Shown here one piece after another: positions 1 through 11,382 of a DNA stretch of 64,000 nt. The notes below the pieces were generated by a model. It saw nothing but the letters and a program-made list of their open reading frames with translations. It was not told the origin of the DNA and did not search any database. Position 1 is the first letter of the stretch. The number at the start of each line of letters is the position of its first letter. A program made the translations under genes and the position numbers. The stretch spans positions 40,176,001 through 40,240,000 of the forward strand of contig CM114271.1 of assembly GCA_050084515.1 (NCBI GenBank), read 5' to 3'. This DNA comes from Blasia pusilla. Taxonomy: Eukaryota > Marchantiophyta > Marchantiopsida > Blasiales.

Positions 1-16
1 TAGGGTTTAGGGTTTA
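1..16. repeat. Interstitial telomere-like motif
   Basis: Two adjoining copies of the plant telomeric heptamer TTTAGGG lie at the window edge. A similar double motif in the opposite orientation (AACCCTAAACCCTAAAA) is at 36234-36250. Both are too short to be telomere ends and are best read as interstitial motifs. Confidence 0.45.
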
Positions 17-460
17 ATGGAAATGGAGTTTTCATCTACATTGATTGGAATGTTGAAGCGTGAATGGGTTGTGAATCCTTCATCTTACAACTATCCTTGA
101 TGAAGCACCAACTAAAGCTACACCTTATGCATCTCGTACATTTGCAAGAAGAAGATTATATAAGAAGGTTTTTTTTCAGTTTTTCAATGCCCATCCATAA
201 TGAACATTTTAGAAGTAAATGTAATATCTCCATCAATGATGCTATCAAGCTTCTCAAGTATAACATTCCAAATCAATCGTTGTCCATTATTCAAATTCTC
301 CTCTCCTTACCTAGTTTTTTCACATAGCGAATCTATATCATATAGGAGCTCTTTTACTTTCAAATACAAATATTACAATGGAGTATGGGAATCATCTTGG
401 GGCATATACAAGGTTACTAGACTAGATTACTATACTGCTATGTGTTTTGATGCCTAAAGT
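17..460 (-). pseudogene. Helitron Pif1-like helicase relic (part 1)
   Basis: No open frame survives. The nucleotide sequence is collinear with the helicase part of the better preserved Helitron at about 30150-30520: shared blocks include TTGCAAGAAGAAGATTATAT, the stretch around CAATCGTTGTCCATTATT, and CATATAGGAGCTCTT. Orientation is minus. It carries many indels and substitutions and is cut by the window start. The match was made by eye, so identity is not quantified. Confidence 0.6.
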
Positions 461-810
461 GACCGTGTTCTGATAGTCCAAGGAGTACTAGGTGGCGTTT
501 GAGCAACTAAAGTTTATGGTTAGCAATGTACAAAATTTGGCAAAAATAACCAAAAATAAAATCTTTTTTTTTGGTAATGAATCATCATAGATAATTCATT
601 ATTTTTGGGGAAATAGCTCATGGCGATGTAATAAAACTTTTGGTTAACGCCATAGAAAATTTCAATCCTATTTATGAAGTGAAAAAAGTAAGAATCTTAG
701 GTCTGTGGAACACGACACAGGGCCTGTAACCAAGACCAATAATATTTGCTATCCAATCCGTCACGGGTAGATCTGGCATTTTAATTCGGGAATCATCTTG
801 ACTTGGCTGA

Positions 811-1081
811 TTCAAGGTTTCATGTGGACAAAGTCTGTGTCCGTGGACTTACGTCCGTCCTATGGAAGGACTTGTCCATATAGGTCCCACCTTCCTCTTC
901 TTTCTCTTTCCCCCCACTTGCCTTTGTGTCCCTTTCTGTCATGTTTCTTCTTTTTTCCACCTCCACTTCCTTCCCTCTTATTGCTCCACAGGCCTTGGCC
1001 CAGACATCATAAACTTTAAGTATGGGCCCCATCTCTTGCAATTCGTGTCAGTGGACATGTCCAAACTTGTCCGTTTCTGGA
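811..1081 (+). repeat. Dispersed MITE-like repeat, copy 1
   Basis: The block starting CATGTGGACAAAGTCTG and containing TATGGAAGGACTTGTCCATA recurs inverted at 27903-28183. Both copies have GGACAAG-like motifs near each end and a pyrimidine-rich middle on one strand. No coding capacity is seen. This copy interrupts the Helitron relic, since helicase-like sequence resumes about 10 bases after it, so it is the younger insertion. A non-autonomous DNA transposon is the likeliest reading, but clean terminal inverted repeats and target duplication were not proven. Confidence 0.5.
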
Positions 1082-1089
1082 TAATTATG

Positions 1090-2160
1090 GGCATATATGG
1101 GAAATCAAATAGTCTCTTTCGTTGATATGGAAAATGATAATGGACTTTCAATATTGCGATTATCATAATCAAAGCATTAGGGGAAAGATCAAGCATCCCT
1201 ATTTTCTACATGGATCTTGGGATTTATGAAATAAGTCCAATAGAAAAAAGATGAAATAAGAGAAGTACAAAAGGAAACAAGAACATGAATTACCTCATAT
1301 TTTTCATATAAATATCATCTATATATAGGATAAAGAATGACTCCATAGTTCAATAGGTTGAGCATATGTGTTATAAGCCAAAATAACAATGAATAGTTAA
1401 CGAAAGGCACAACCCGTGCGGATTTATGAAGCTTCTTGGAAGCATGAGTAAACTTCTCTATCATCCTCAAGAAGACCCATTTAAATAGTAGCCTCCTTAA
1501 AGGTTAGATATAACATTCCATACATAGTTCTCGAGTATTTGTATGTAGTTACACCTTGAATATGATGAAACAACAATTGAAATTAATGGGGTTCGTATAT
1601 CTACAAAAACTTGAATGTAAATATATAATACAGAAAAAATTGCAAATGGATTTGAATATCCTTGAAAGTGGATTTAATATAGCATAAAATACAAAGAGAT
1701 ATACCTAATAAGTGGCCAATACGTTGACCACAATTGTTTCTTCTTTGGATTTTACGGATCCATTATTTTATTGCTCTAATAATAATAGGAAGGAAAATCC
1801 ACACATAGATATTATCAAGGTAACAAATCGCAACAATTAGTTGCAAACCATTCCATAAGAATTGTCTCCCTTTTTCTTTGTAGAATATATGTTAGAATGT
1901 TGTGATCATCGAAGACTACCAATCTCACAATACTTGAATGTTTTGGATGTAAGTTGAACTTGAAAAGTCTCTAGCATGCCCCAGAAGAAGAGATGTATTT
2001 AAACAAAATACAAGATAATGAGGATAAAGATAAATTATTGTACCATGAAATGTTCTAGAATATCCTCAAATATAGAAGGGAAAAAAGGACAAAAATATGC
2101 ACCTTACATCAAGATAATGTGATGTTTCATCAATAACGTCTATTGTGGTGGAAGGGCCAC
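1090..2160 (-). pseudogene. Helitron relic (part 2)
   Basis: This stretch continues the alignment with the Helitron at 28.7-34.6 kb in the same order: 1090-1190 matches about 30540-30620, 1330-1600 matches about 30850-31080 (shared CTATCATCCTCAAGAAG), 1700-1960 matches about 31210-31490 (AGTGGCCAATACGTTG against AGCGGCCAATGGGATG), and 2125-2150 matches about 31650-31680 (CATCAATAACGTC). It has no open frame. It is the same decayed element as 17-460, split by a repeat insertion. Confidence 0.6.
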
Positions 2161-2430
2161 TAGAAAGTCTATTGGGTTTTTCTAGAAGAGGAAGTCTGGA
2201 AAAAAGAGTGGTGGGTAGAAGTTACGTATAGAAAAAATAAATTCAAGTGTCGAAAACTACCACAAATGCACATCAATAAAGAAGGGAATATCCATACTAT
2301 CATGCACAACCCCACAAATAGAATAAGACAAGATAGCAACCATAACAAGACAAAATAGAAACATGTTCCTATTTTTTTCATGTATTAATTTTGTAACCTA
2401 TTGTGGGTTTGAGAAGAAATAAAAATCCTT

Positions 2431-2765
2431 GGGTAGTAATTATTGTAAGAAGTAGTGAAGTTTAATTTGATTGGTGGGAGTTATATTTATGGGAGAATGG
2501 TTTAGTGGTGATTTTATGTATGTGAGGAGTGGTTTAAAACTTAGTAACAATTATTATAGGAAGTAGTGGGATTTAATTTGATTGGTGGGGGTTACATTTA
2601 TTGTGAAGTGGTTTGGTGGTGATTTTATGTATGTGAAGAGTGGGTTAAAACTTGGGTAATAATTATTATAGGAAGTAGTGGGGTTTCATTTGATTGGTGG
2701 GGATTATATTGATGGGGAAGTGGTTTAGTGGTGATTTTACGTATATGAGAAGTGGGTTAAAAGAA
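2431..2765. repeat. Three tandem ~111-bp units
   Basis: Units start near 2433, 2544 and 2656 (periods 111 and 112). Each holds TTTGATTGGTGGG and GGTGATTTTA at fixed places and ends in GGTTAAAA. The units differ by scattered substitutions, so the array is old. The start of each unit (ATTATTATAGGAAGTAG) resembles the 5' terminus of the short Helitrons elsewhere in the window. Confidence 0.85.
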
Positions 2766-2851
2766 TATCCACTCTTTAATTTCTTCATTTTTCCCTAATA
2801 ATTCTTTATAATAATATCTCTTGCCGTGCATAGCACGGGCATGCTAACTAG
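2655..2851 (+). mobile_element. Miniature Helitron-like element, 3' end clear
   Basis: The right end is GCCGTGC-ATA-GCACGGGC followed after 7 bases by CTAG and then T. This is the hairpin-plus-CTRR/T layout of Helitron 3' ends and matches several other short elements in this window. The left end is uncertain because the typical TCTATATTATTA start is only approximated inside the last unit of the overlapping tandem array. The inferred length of 197 bp agrees with the sister copies. Confidence 0.5.
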
Positions 2852-3328
2852 TATGAAATATTAACAAACGCTAGGGATAGTGTAATGAATGGAGTATTGG
2901 GCCCTTCAACACACCAAATTGTCCTTGGTAACTTGGTGATATCATGAAGTCCAAAATTTACCATCTTGTCAATCATATTATCAACATAAATGTAGAATAA
3001 TTTAGTCAACACATGAACACATAAAATTAGAAATGATCCATGGCATGAATTTAAATAATCTATTCATATTTCTCTAGTATCTAACCAAATTAGGCAAAGC
3101 TCTTTTCTGAAAAATCTTCATCAAGGAAAATATTTTTAAATATTTAATACCTTTTAAATATTTTTTACCCCGCAGTAACTTCTAAAAAATACGGATTATA
3201 ATAGGTTTTAAAAAAGGCTAAAAAAGGGAGTAAGATTAAAAAAAGTGAAAATGAGAGAAGAGATGAGAAATATTTTAAAGTATTAGTGAAGTAGAAAAAA
3301 TAGGGAAAAAAGAAGCAAAAAGAAAGAA

Positions 3329-3345
3329 GGGGGGGGGGGGGGGGG
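3329..3345 (+). repeat. Poly-G run (17 G)
   Basis: An uninterrupted run of 17 G lies about 40 bases before the 5' break of the non-LTR element. Length is likely variable or imprecise in sequencing. Confidence 0.8.
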
Positions 3346-3385
3346 AAGCCAACATAATACAAGTAAAAACCTATCATCATTGCTA

Positions 3386-3457
3386 GGTGCTACCAACGCC
3401 CAACTCTCCAAAAAGCAGGGAGCAAATTGTTTTGGAGAGTTGGGCGTTGGTAGCACC
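3386..3457. repeat. Perfect 28-bp inverted repeat at a LINE 5' junction
   Basis: Arms 3386-3413 and 3430-3457 are exact reverse complements, with a 16-nt loop. The right arm is coding sequence of the element (residues LESWALVAP); the left arm is the same sequence flipped. This looks like a snap-back or template switch at the 5' end of a truncated retroposon. Confidence 0.9.
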
Positions 3458-4540
3458 GATTATGGCTTCAAGGTTTCTCCAAGGAGATACACCTATCTTG
3501 ATGGATCATAGCACCCATGTAGAGGAGGGGAACTTGTTATTTCAACAACAACTGAGATGTGCACGAGCTCTTCTTCCTCTTGCTACACAAGCAAGTCTAC
3601 CCCTTTTCAGTCAACTGATTACGGAAGGGCTTGATCGACTTCAAGAGCATATCTCCGAGAATCTGCATCAAAACAACTTTTCCAGCATTCTCTCAGAGGC
3701 ATCCCATGGCGCTAATCGAGATCGTCTACGTTCATGTGTGGGTACCAGAGCGAGGGCGTGGCTTACTGCAAATCCTCTTATTCTTCCATTTCGTCTTCCT
3801 CGAAGTATATTCTTGAGAGCTTTGCAGTTACGTCTTGGACTTCCCCATCCTTCTCTCTTAGGTGTGCCAAATTGTGTATGCGGGGATCCCATTGATGCCA
3901 AGGGTATCCATATTCTCTGATGTGCACATGGTGAAGAACGAATGGCCACACATGATGTCATAAGAGAGGCAGTAGCATCGGTGGCTCATACTACACCAGA
4001 TACACCGTTGGGCAAGAGCAACTCCACGTCCTACCTTCAACCACACAAGCCTCTCGTCGGAGAGTGGATCTTGTTATGTCTCGAGGTGGATTCCGGACAC
4101 TAGGTGATGTGGTGGTTGCTGATCTAACACGTTCTGACTTGGTGTGTCGAGCCGCATATACCAAAGGTTTGGCGGCCAAAGTTGCAGCAAGAATCAAGGA
4201 GTTAAGTTATGTTGTGAGACATGCGACTGATGGATTTATTCTTTTTGAAATGGAAATATTCGGTCATTTACATGTGTCTTTTGATACTTTCCAGAAAACA
4301 TGTGCTCACCACTCCCTCGAGAATCATCACCTTGCCCCTTCCCGCAGTCCTTCTCTCTCGGTAGTTACTACTTATTTTCGGCAATGCATCTCAGTGGCCT
4401 TACTACGTGCACAAGCCTTGGCATTGATATGTCGTGCGGAGGTGGTGGGGGGTCACTTGCCTCGTCGTCCATTCACGTCTGACCAACCACTCGTGTTCTT
4501 GTCAGATTTATTTCAGGCTATCAAGCGTGTAGCTCGTTGA
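3430..4540 (+). pseudogene. 5'-truncated non-LTR retrotransposon C-terminal region with putative restriction-like nuclease
   Basis: Two frames in the same orientation cover the region: 3387-3920 and 4064-4540. The first carries a zinc-knuckle-like CVCGDPIDAKGIH, followed just past the stop TGA (3918-3920) by CAHGEERMATHDVIREA. This C-x-C ... H ... C ... RH pattern is common before the restriction-like endonuclease of R2/CRE-type non-LTR elements. The second frame holds RVDLVMSRGGFRTLGDVVVAD, a plausible PD-(D/E)xK-like core, and ends with the basic helix SVALLRAQALALICRAE. The reverse transcriptase itself is missing, so the copy is 5'-truncated, and at least one nonsense or frame change separates the parts. 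The 3' flank (4640-4675) is A/T-rich (TTTATAATAAAATAAATA). Family assignment rests on pattern memory and is moderate; the exact clade is not claimed. Confidence 0.6.
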
Positions 4541-4724
4541 GCCGATGTTTACGTTGGCTTGTTGCCATTATCTTTTTGCATTCTTTTATGCATTCTTTTA
4601 TTCCTTTTTTGAGTTGTTATTATCTTTCTTTGTCCTCTTTTGAGATTTATTTTATAATAAAATAAATATATTCTAATTTTTCTCTAGAGTGGAATGGTTG
4701 GATAATGAGTCCGTCAGAAGTCGA

Positions 4725-4831
4725 GTGAATACGTGGGAGGCAAATGAATACTCCGAATATATACCATGTTAAATACTAGTGAATACCTGGGAGGCAAGTG
4801 AATACTCCGAATGTATACCATGCTAAATACT
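4725..4831. repeat. 54-bp tandem duplication
   Basis: Two adjoining units start GTGAATAC at 4725 and 4779 and share GGGAGGCAA and TGAATACTCCGAAT; a few bases differ. Confidence 0.85.
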
Positions 4832-5319
4832 GTGGCCGAGCTCCTCGTCCTAACTACTCGGACCCTCCATTACAAAGATGAATGAATTTGAAAATTCTGT
4901 TCTAGTTGGCGGGTCTCGCGTGAGAACCCTAATACCTGTGCCAAAACTGACATTGAATATGTCATGTATTCTTGAAGTGTGCGAAAAACGGACTGATAGA
5001 ACTTCAAGATCGCTAAAAGCGCACGAAAATTGACCGTTGCTAAGAGCATCAGTTAACTTACGCCTTCTATAGGTGTGCGAAAACTGATGCGTTTTAAGAG
5101 CGTGCGAAAACTGGCACCTGGTATAGGTGCGCGAAAACGCGTGGCAGTGGTCTATTTTTCCGGGTGTCTCCGGGATGCGAGACAGCACTCTCTATACATA
5201 TACATTATAAATTATACAATTGTGCGGTAACTAACAAATATTCACTTTATTATAAAAACAATGCCCCTTTAAAGGCCAACGTTGACATGATTCTTTGAAT
5301 CGTCCTATAGACAACGCCT

Positions 5320-5436
5320 CATCGGTCATACTAAAGTTTGAATCATTCCGAGAGATCGCTGCATCAGTTACGCGCTCCATCGGTTATACTAAAGTTTGAA
5401 TCATTCCGAGAGAACGCTGCATCGGTTATACGCTTC
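5320..5436. repeat. 58-bp tandem duplication
   Basis: Units start CATCGGT at 5320 and 5378 and share TACTAAAGTTTGAATCATTC. A third partial CATCGGTTATACGC follows at about 5430. Confidence 0.85.
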
Positions 5437-5682
5437 ATCAGTTTAGCTGGCGGGTGCAGCTGTTCTGAAATGTACAAATCAACGTCGTCGAGAAAGGATG
5501 AGAAAAAGCGAGTGAATTTGCGATACATATTCGAACTTCTCTTGGAAATTGCAGATGTCTGATTTGCGGTTTAGGGTATCATTTAGATTGAATGCTACGT
5601 ACACGTAGCATACATCGGTTACAAGTCAACTTCTCCTCCTTGAAAGAATACAATGTGGCTTGCACTCTTTTGTGATTCCTCT

Positions 5683-8133
5683 CTAGATTTCACCATCCCA
5701 AAACGCTTCCAAGACTTTCTTCTCCTCGTCCTTCGATCCGACGATCAGCTCCGTTCCAGGATTGCTTCTGATCTGCAGTTACAACACCGGTGCGTTTCAA
5801 ATTTCGGGACATTCTAAACTGATTCAGGAATGGAGAGCTTTTCATCAACAGTTGCTGAGAATGTGCAACAGCTTGACGCCGCAGTGACTGTGCCTTACTG
5901 CGCATATGTCGACAGCCACGTTTTCGGCCATTTACGCGAGCTGGACAGGCCGATCTGACCTTTCTGGTAAGTAAGAAGAGCATACCTGAGTTTGAAGAGA
6001 GGAGAGCTTGTGGACTTCTTCCTCGGGTATACTCCAGTTGAACACCTCCATATTCTCTTCAATCCTCTTGTCATTGGATGATTTTGGAACCGTGCTCACG
6101 CCTCTTTGTATGAGACATCGAATCAGGACTTGTCCTGGGCTCTTTCCTAACATCAGATGACATTACAATATTTGCATATCTGATGACCTACAGCCCTTTT
6201 GGATTTCGTGGACACTAAATCAGTTCCTCGTTGATTGATGGATTCTCTAGATTCTTGAGCAGGATGCGGTAGCTTGCGGGTGTAATTGAAAAAGCCACAC
6301 ATTCCAGCAGGGGTTAATATATACACCTCATTCACGATGGGCTCGTCGAAGAGGTCGGTAGCTGAAGACCCTAGAGGAGAGTAGGCCTGCGCGATTGTCA
6401 AATGAGAAATCCTGACATGAAGATCGGTTGTTCCAAGAAAACACGACTGCGGAATCACTCTGTCGCTAGAGTTCTGACTCAATATTGTTTTAACTGTTTC
6501 AGAGATTCCAGCAGTGCATGCTGGAGTTTGTTGACCAAGATTCATCAAGGAAAGCATTAGCACGCAGCATCATCGAAGCGGACCTATTTACGTGAGTAGG
6601 AGTAGCTATTCACAAGTTCAGATGCACCTTAACAACTGGCAAATTTTCAGCAGAAAGCAGAACTGAAAGTCACCGACGTCTTACCGTCACATGGATTTTG
6701 TTCTTCTTACAATACTCAAGAACACTATCGTTTCTCCAGTTAGGATGCATCTCCACCTGGAAAGTTCCAACATGCCGAACTGAAGATGCAAACCTTCCCA
6801 AGTTTCTGAAAAAGAGCTGCAATGCTTGTTCCTAGTCTGCAGATAAATGACGACACAAATCTGCTTCAACATGCCGTAATCGTATTGAAGAAAGATGTTG
6901 TATCATCCACAAATTGTACCTGATTGACTGAAGGCATGATGGAAGCAACTTTCATGAGTTCCTCCAGTTTTGGTACAGTGAAGTTGCTGACACCGATGTT
7001 TCTGACTAGCTTCTCCCTAACCAGTCCTTCCATTGCTTGCCAGACTCCGCCCAAATTGAATTGCTTAATATCACCTTGTTTGGGTGGAGAAGAAGTGGTC
7101 TCCGATAGCAGTAAGGGCCAGTGGATCTATGAAGAGACCGTGGAGAGAAAAATCATGAGCGTCAAAGACCTGAGAATGTTCCAAGGTCGTAAAAGACAAG
7201 TTGGGCTGAAGACCAATTTTGTTTCAACAAAAAGGAACGTACCAAGTAGAGGTCCAGATATTTCAGCTTCAGATCATTGAGAGTCCGCTCGCACGCCCCC
7301 CTCACTTTCTCTGGAGAAGTGTCTGTGATCCTGAATTGGCAACAAGCTTGAATTAGTCCCAGGGGATCGTGATCTGTCTCCGGTGCAAACTGATGATCAT
7401 ATCAACTTTTGTGCAGAAAACAGGATTTGAGAGGAAACCCGAATCTTCTAACTGAAGCGTGCCCACCAGAGTTTGGATGTCACAAACAAGTCTTGACGTT
7501 TTATTCCAGCATCGAAGGCCGCGTCAAGGCCTTGTCCAACCTGCTCATCATCAAGGTTTTCGTCACTCACAAGCATTTCAAACCAGACTTTCTTCTCCTA
7601 AGCAATTAATGTTGCCAGTGAGCCCTGATGAGGCTAAACCATTGGCTGTCCACGAGAGCACATCTGCAGAGGGACAGCTGTTCTTGAGCAAGAATTTTTC
7701 GACAGGGAAAGGATTGTCGTAGAAGGTGTAGATAGAGACAAACCTCTTCCTCGTTACCGTAAATGTGTGCACAGTCAATATGTCTATACCCGCTCTGCAC
7801 AGAGTCCAATTGAGAGGATTTCAGCATCTACACAATGTTCCGACAGAGAAGTGTGCGAATTGTAAGGCCAAAGGAGGGCAAGTCCGATGGGGAACTACAG
7901 AGTCCCATGAGACTCGGGTGGAGAAGGGCAACACAGTCTGTGGAGAGAGATTGGATGAAGAAACTCAGCTGCACACTCACCTCAACAATCGCAGAGAACA
8001 CAGCATCACGCACTACATTTGGCTCTGCCTTCCATGTTCCCAAACCCAAAGCAGGAATCCGATCTCCAGTATGCAGCAAGAAGTGCGCCACTTCAGGGGA
8101 CTGGTCTTTCTTCAGCTGGTGCGTCTGAGCCAT
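5683..8133 (-). CDS. Aldo-keto reductase, AKR4-like, nine exons
   Basis: NAD(P)H-dependent reductase of carbonyl compounds, likely cytosolic. I assembled nine exons: 8133-7981, 7794-7744, 7540-7467, 7330-7243, 7126-6920, 6756-6685, 6386-6327, 6153-5986, 5772-5683, about 320 residues, normal for the family. The catalytic tetrad is complete: Asp58 (GYRHID), Tyr63 (HIYGNEEE), Lys91 (FVTSKLW), His124 (IHWP). NIGVSNF, AYSPLG and VSTVPKS match conserved AKR stretches, and the C-terminus FWDGEI matches plant AKR4 enzymes. The start at 8133 (MAQTH) was chosen because the frame upstream (Met at 8196) adds residues unlike the family. All junctions are GT-AG and in frame except exon 7 to 8: in the frame of MLGKSPG a TAA lies four codons upstream (6165-6163) and no AG lies between it and the conserved block. 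About three expected residues (IAE-like) are missing there. The gene may use an unusual splice site or carry a recent defect. Substrate is not predictable. Confidence 0.85.
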
Positions 8134-8639
8134 CCTGCTCCCAACTGGCCACCTGATACCTTCCCAATTCCGACTACTACTCCGAAACTGGCCCAAGCTG
8201 TCTTCAAAAGCTCCCGAAACTGTGATCTTTGCAAGCAGGCGATCGCTTTTTTACCGAGTGATCGAAGATCCCAGTAATGTTCATTCTCCGAAAACGCTCC
8301 CAGCGGTTCTGCTAAATATTGCCAGAGGCGAGCTTGCTCAGGCCCCATGGCGTGGCACCACAAGCGCACGTGGCAGAGACACTAGAACCCAAGTGTCGAA
8401 TGCAGTAGATGTGCACTGTGTTCATGGAGCTTTTCTCTCTTTTGCTCTCTACCTCCCTCGATCGAGCATGCAATGTGTCAAAGTGCCCAGCACTGCCACG
8501 ATTTACACTCGTCTTTTGACACCTCGCTGCTCCTAGGAGTCTGCAGACACAAGGGCTGTCTGAAGGACATGGGAACTTCCATAAACACGCAGTGCACTGG
8601 AGCCTCCATTCGCCGGAGAGCAGGGGCATTACAAGTATC

Positions 8640-9342
8640 CGCCATCTCTGTGTTTCTGCCCACGTCTTTCATCTTGCCATTCCTATCTCCGATCACTTAC
8701 CTCTCTTCTCGCCATTCCTGTCTCAATCAGGAGGATGTGTGCAAAATCGGGCCACAAATTTCAGTCACAGTTTCAAAATGTGCCGACGATGGCTGACTGG
8801 TTACAGAGTTTTGCAATGTGGAACAGCATGTGGCTTCAAAATGAGAAAGAGTTTTGGGAGGAGGGGGGTGAAAAAACTGTTTGGTGGAGAACACTAAGGT
8901 TTGCCGCCATAGCGTTAGATCGCTCGTCATAAGCCTCAATTGTTTTCATCCGAGTGCAAATGATGAGGGATTGCGGTGATTTTCATTCGAGCTTTTCCAC
9001 AGCTGCAAAACTGCAAGCTCCTTCCCATTCCTATCTCCGATCAGTTCACTTCTTACCTCTCACATCCGCTCCGGAACAGATTTTGAAGTCCAATTGTTTT
9101 CATTCAAGTGGAGAGGATTATTCTAAGTCATTCCGGCATCTCCAAAGTTGCAAAAGTGTAACCTTCTTACAATTCCTTTATGGTGTACTCGTTTACCACG
9201 ATCCTCAATAGCTTTCACTCGAGTAGAGATGATTCTGGATTGCATAGAGTTTCAATCACACCGTTTTCAAACTTGCTAAATGCAACCTTCTTCTTGCCAT
9301 TCGTATCTCCCATCACTCCACTTCTTACTGCCATTCTAATCT
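8640..9342. repeat. Degenerate repeat block upstream of the reductase
   Basis: CATTCCTATCTCCGATCA-like segments followed by CTTACCTCTC occur near 8680, 9023 and 9297, spaced about 270-340 bases apart. Around them are recurring TCATTCGAG and TTTCACTCGAG-like words. It looks like an old tandem repeat and has no supported gene. Confidence 0.5.
8870..9272 (+). repeat. 403-bp direct duplication, copy 1
   Basis: This segment is almost identical to 10572-10974, with the same length and only a handful of substitutions. Both start GAAAAAACTGTTTGGTGGAG and end CCGTTTTCAAAC. The flanks differ completely. The similarity implies a recent copying event. Confidence 0.9.
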
Positions 9343-10571
9343 AAGAACACTGTCATCCCAAAAGTTGAAGTACGTGCGCCCTAACGTTCTTCGCATGGGG
9401 TCCACCAAAGACGGTGTCCATGCACAAAGCCTTCAAACAGAGAACTTGTGGAAGTACTTCATTCAGTCTCCGCTATGACCCCCAAAACACTTTGGAGGCG
9501 CTAGAATGCACAATCGTCCTACACACGTCACCTTCTAGTGACATGTGTTGTTCCCTTTGGGGCCACTTCCTCTTCCATTTCATCATGAGGCACAATCACA
9601 TGTGTGTGCTTCTATGAAAACTAACTCATGTCATGAAATGGAATTTCACATCCTATGATTAGATCGCAATGATCATAATAGAGTTACAAATTTTAACGTC
9701 ATATCAAGACCCATTTTGTCTACATTTGGTCTCGATCTCTCCGTTAGGCGATTGTTGTAGCAAGTTTGTATCTCACATGACAAGCCTCTCAAGATTCATC
9801 GGATTTGCATGCGGTGTGTTGAACCTACCTGTCGCGAGCTTGTGAATCATCTTGGACTACCCCTCGGTATCAAGTTCTTGGCTTGGAAGACCTCCATCAA
9901 CTAGCAAGTTTTCTGTACCATCCATACCACTCAAAATGTGTAACATGTAACAAGGGATACTTCGCTATGGTTAGACGAGGAAGGTTTAGGGTTAGGAAGG
10001 TTAAGAGGGGGGTTGTCACACGTGGACAGAGGAAAGATTCCATCAATAGATTCGAATGATAGTTAACATGATGGTTGGCAACATGGATGGGCATGTGGTG
10101 GTGGATGCATCCTTGACTCATATGTTGGGTCATATGTTGGGCCATCCACTGCAAGCCGCTAGTGTGAGTATTCAATCTTAGAAGTTGGTTATACATGGAA
10201 TATTTTCAGTAGTACTAATTCACATTTCGTAGGAAGACTTGACTGAATGCAAAAACAAGTATGCAATGGAACAGATGATCGAGACATACGTTCGTGAGAA
10301 TATAAGCCATTTTTACCATATTAATTTTCTTCAATCCATGTATTCTACCTTTAGAGTTGGTTTTTGGTATCTTTTGGGTGGTAGTAATTATCATTTTGTT
10401 CATCCAACAAAGTTGGTCCCATTTTAATAGACCAAATGTTGGAGACATAGGAATTTAGAGTTTAGAGATGCATTCATGAGTATTTCATGCATATATCCCG
10501 GCTTTATATATATAATAGTATTGTACATTACCTCAACCTTTCCCTTTACGATAGTTCATACCATATGGAGA
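9273..10571. other. No recognisable gene
   Basis: This is the spacer between the two 403-bp copies. Short frames occur on both strands but none shows a family motif. No RNA gene was seen. Confidence 0.5.
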
Positions 10572-10974
10572 GAAAAAACTGTTTGGTGGAGAACACTAAG
10601 GTTTGCCGCCATAGCGTTAGGTCGTTCGTCATAAGCCTCAATTGTTTTCATCCGAGTGCAAATGATGAGGGATTGCGGTGATTTTCATTCGAGCTTTTCC
10701 ACAGCTGCAAAACTGCAAGCTCCTTCCCATTCCTATCTCCGATCAGTTCACTTCTTACCTCTCACATCCGCTCCGGAACAGATTTTGAAGTCCAATTGTT
10801 TTCATTCAAGTGGAGAGGATTATTCTAAGTCATTCAGGCATCTCCAAAGTTTCAAAAGTGTAACCTTCTTACAATTCCTTTGTGTTGTACTCGTTTACCA
10901 CGATCCTCAATAGCTTTCACTCGAGTAGAGATGATTCTGGATTGCATAGAGTTTCAATCAGACCGTTTTCAAAC
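10572..10974 (+). repeat. 403-bp direct duplication, copy 2
   Basis: This is the partner of 8870-9272. Right after its end comes GTAGATTCAAGAGTAGAATTT, which also occurs with small changes at about 24798 in the gag region of element B. Copy 2 therefore abuts retroelement-derived sequence, which suggests it was copied rather than copy 1. Confidence 0.9.
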
Positions 10975-11269
10975 ACCGATGTAGATTCAAGAGTAGAATT
11001 TTAGGCTGGGTGAGCCATTTTTGCTTTGATTTTATATCAGAAAGATGTCATGAGAAAAGCGGGAATTTGTGGTATGCATGTAGGCAAGCGAGTTGCCTCG
11101 GTGGGGAGGCCCCGATTTTGGGTTGATGAGGAACAACATCAGAGTGGGACGACGAGTGTTCGTGAGTTTGTTGCTGAAGGATAAGCTACGAGTGTCAGGA
11201 AGGAGAGGCTATAAGCACTTTAGGTCACACAGCCGTCGTGGGATGATCAAGACGGCTAGCTAGGGGTCT

Positions 11270-11319
11270 AGGGTTAGGTCATAGACGCACAAGTACTTGT
11301 GCATCTATGACCTAACCCT
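11270..11319. repeat. 25-bp inverted repeat with no loop
   Basis: AGGGTTAGGTCATAGACGCA and its continuation pair with the following 25 bases; there is one mismatch and no spacer. The centre is at 11294/11295, just outside the terminal repeat of element A. Confidence 0.85.
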
Positions 11320-11382
11320 CGCATAATAGCCGGACAGCGCTGACGCGGGGTTATGATGTCGAGTGGCGCATAAGTTATCGTG

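Larger units (their letters stand above)
4541..5682. other. Intergenic, short local duplications
   Basis: No gene is recognised. It holds a two-copy 54-bp duplication (4725-4831), several spaced copies of GTGCGAAAACTG (about 5075-5145) and a two-copy 58-bp duplication (5320-5436). The 3' end of the reductase gene abuts at 5683. Confidence 0.6.

Noticed and set aside
1-16. Chromosome end
   Set aside because: Only two heptamers followed by transposon relics; a true telomere would be long and uniform.
3165-3380. Minus-strand frame with Pro/Phe-rich sequence
   Set aside because: Product of the poly-G run and A/G-rich DNA; not a plausible protein.
7765-8277. Plus-strand 170-codon frame opposite the reductase
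   Set aside because: Runs across exon 1 and introns of the minus-strand gene and shows no family features.
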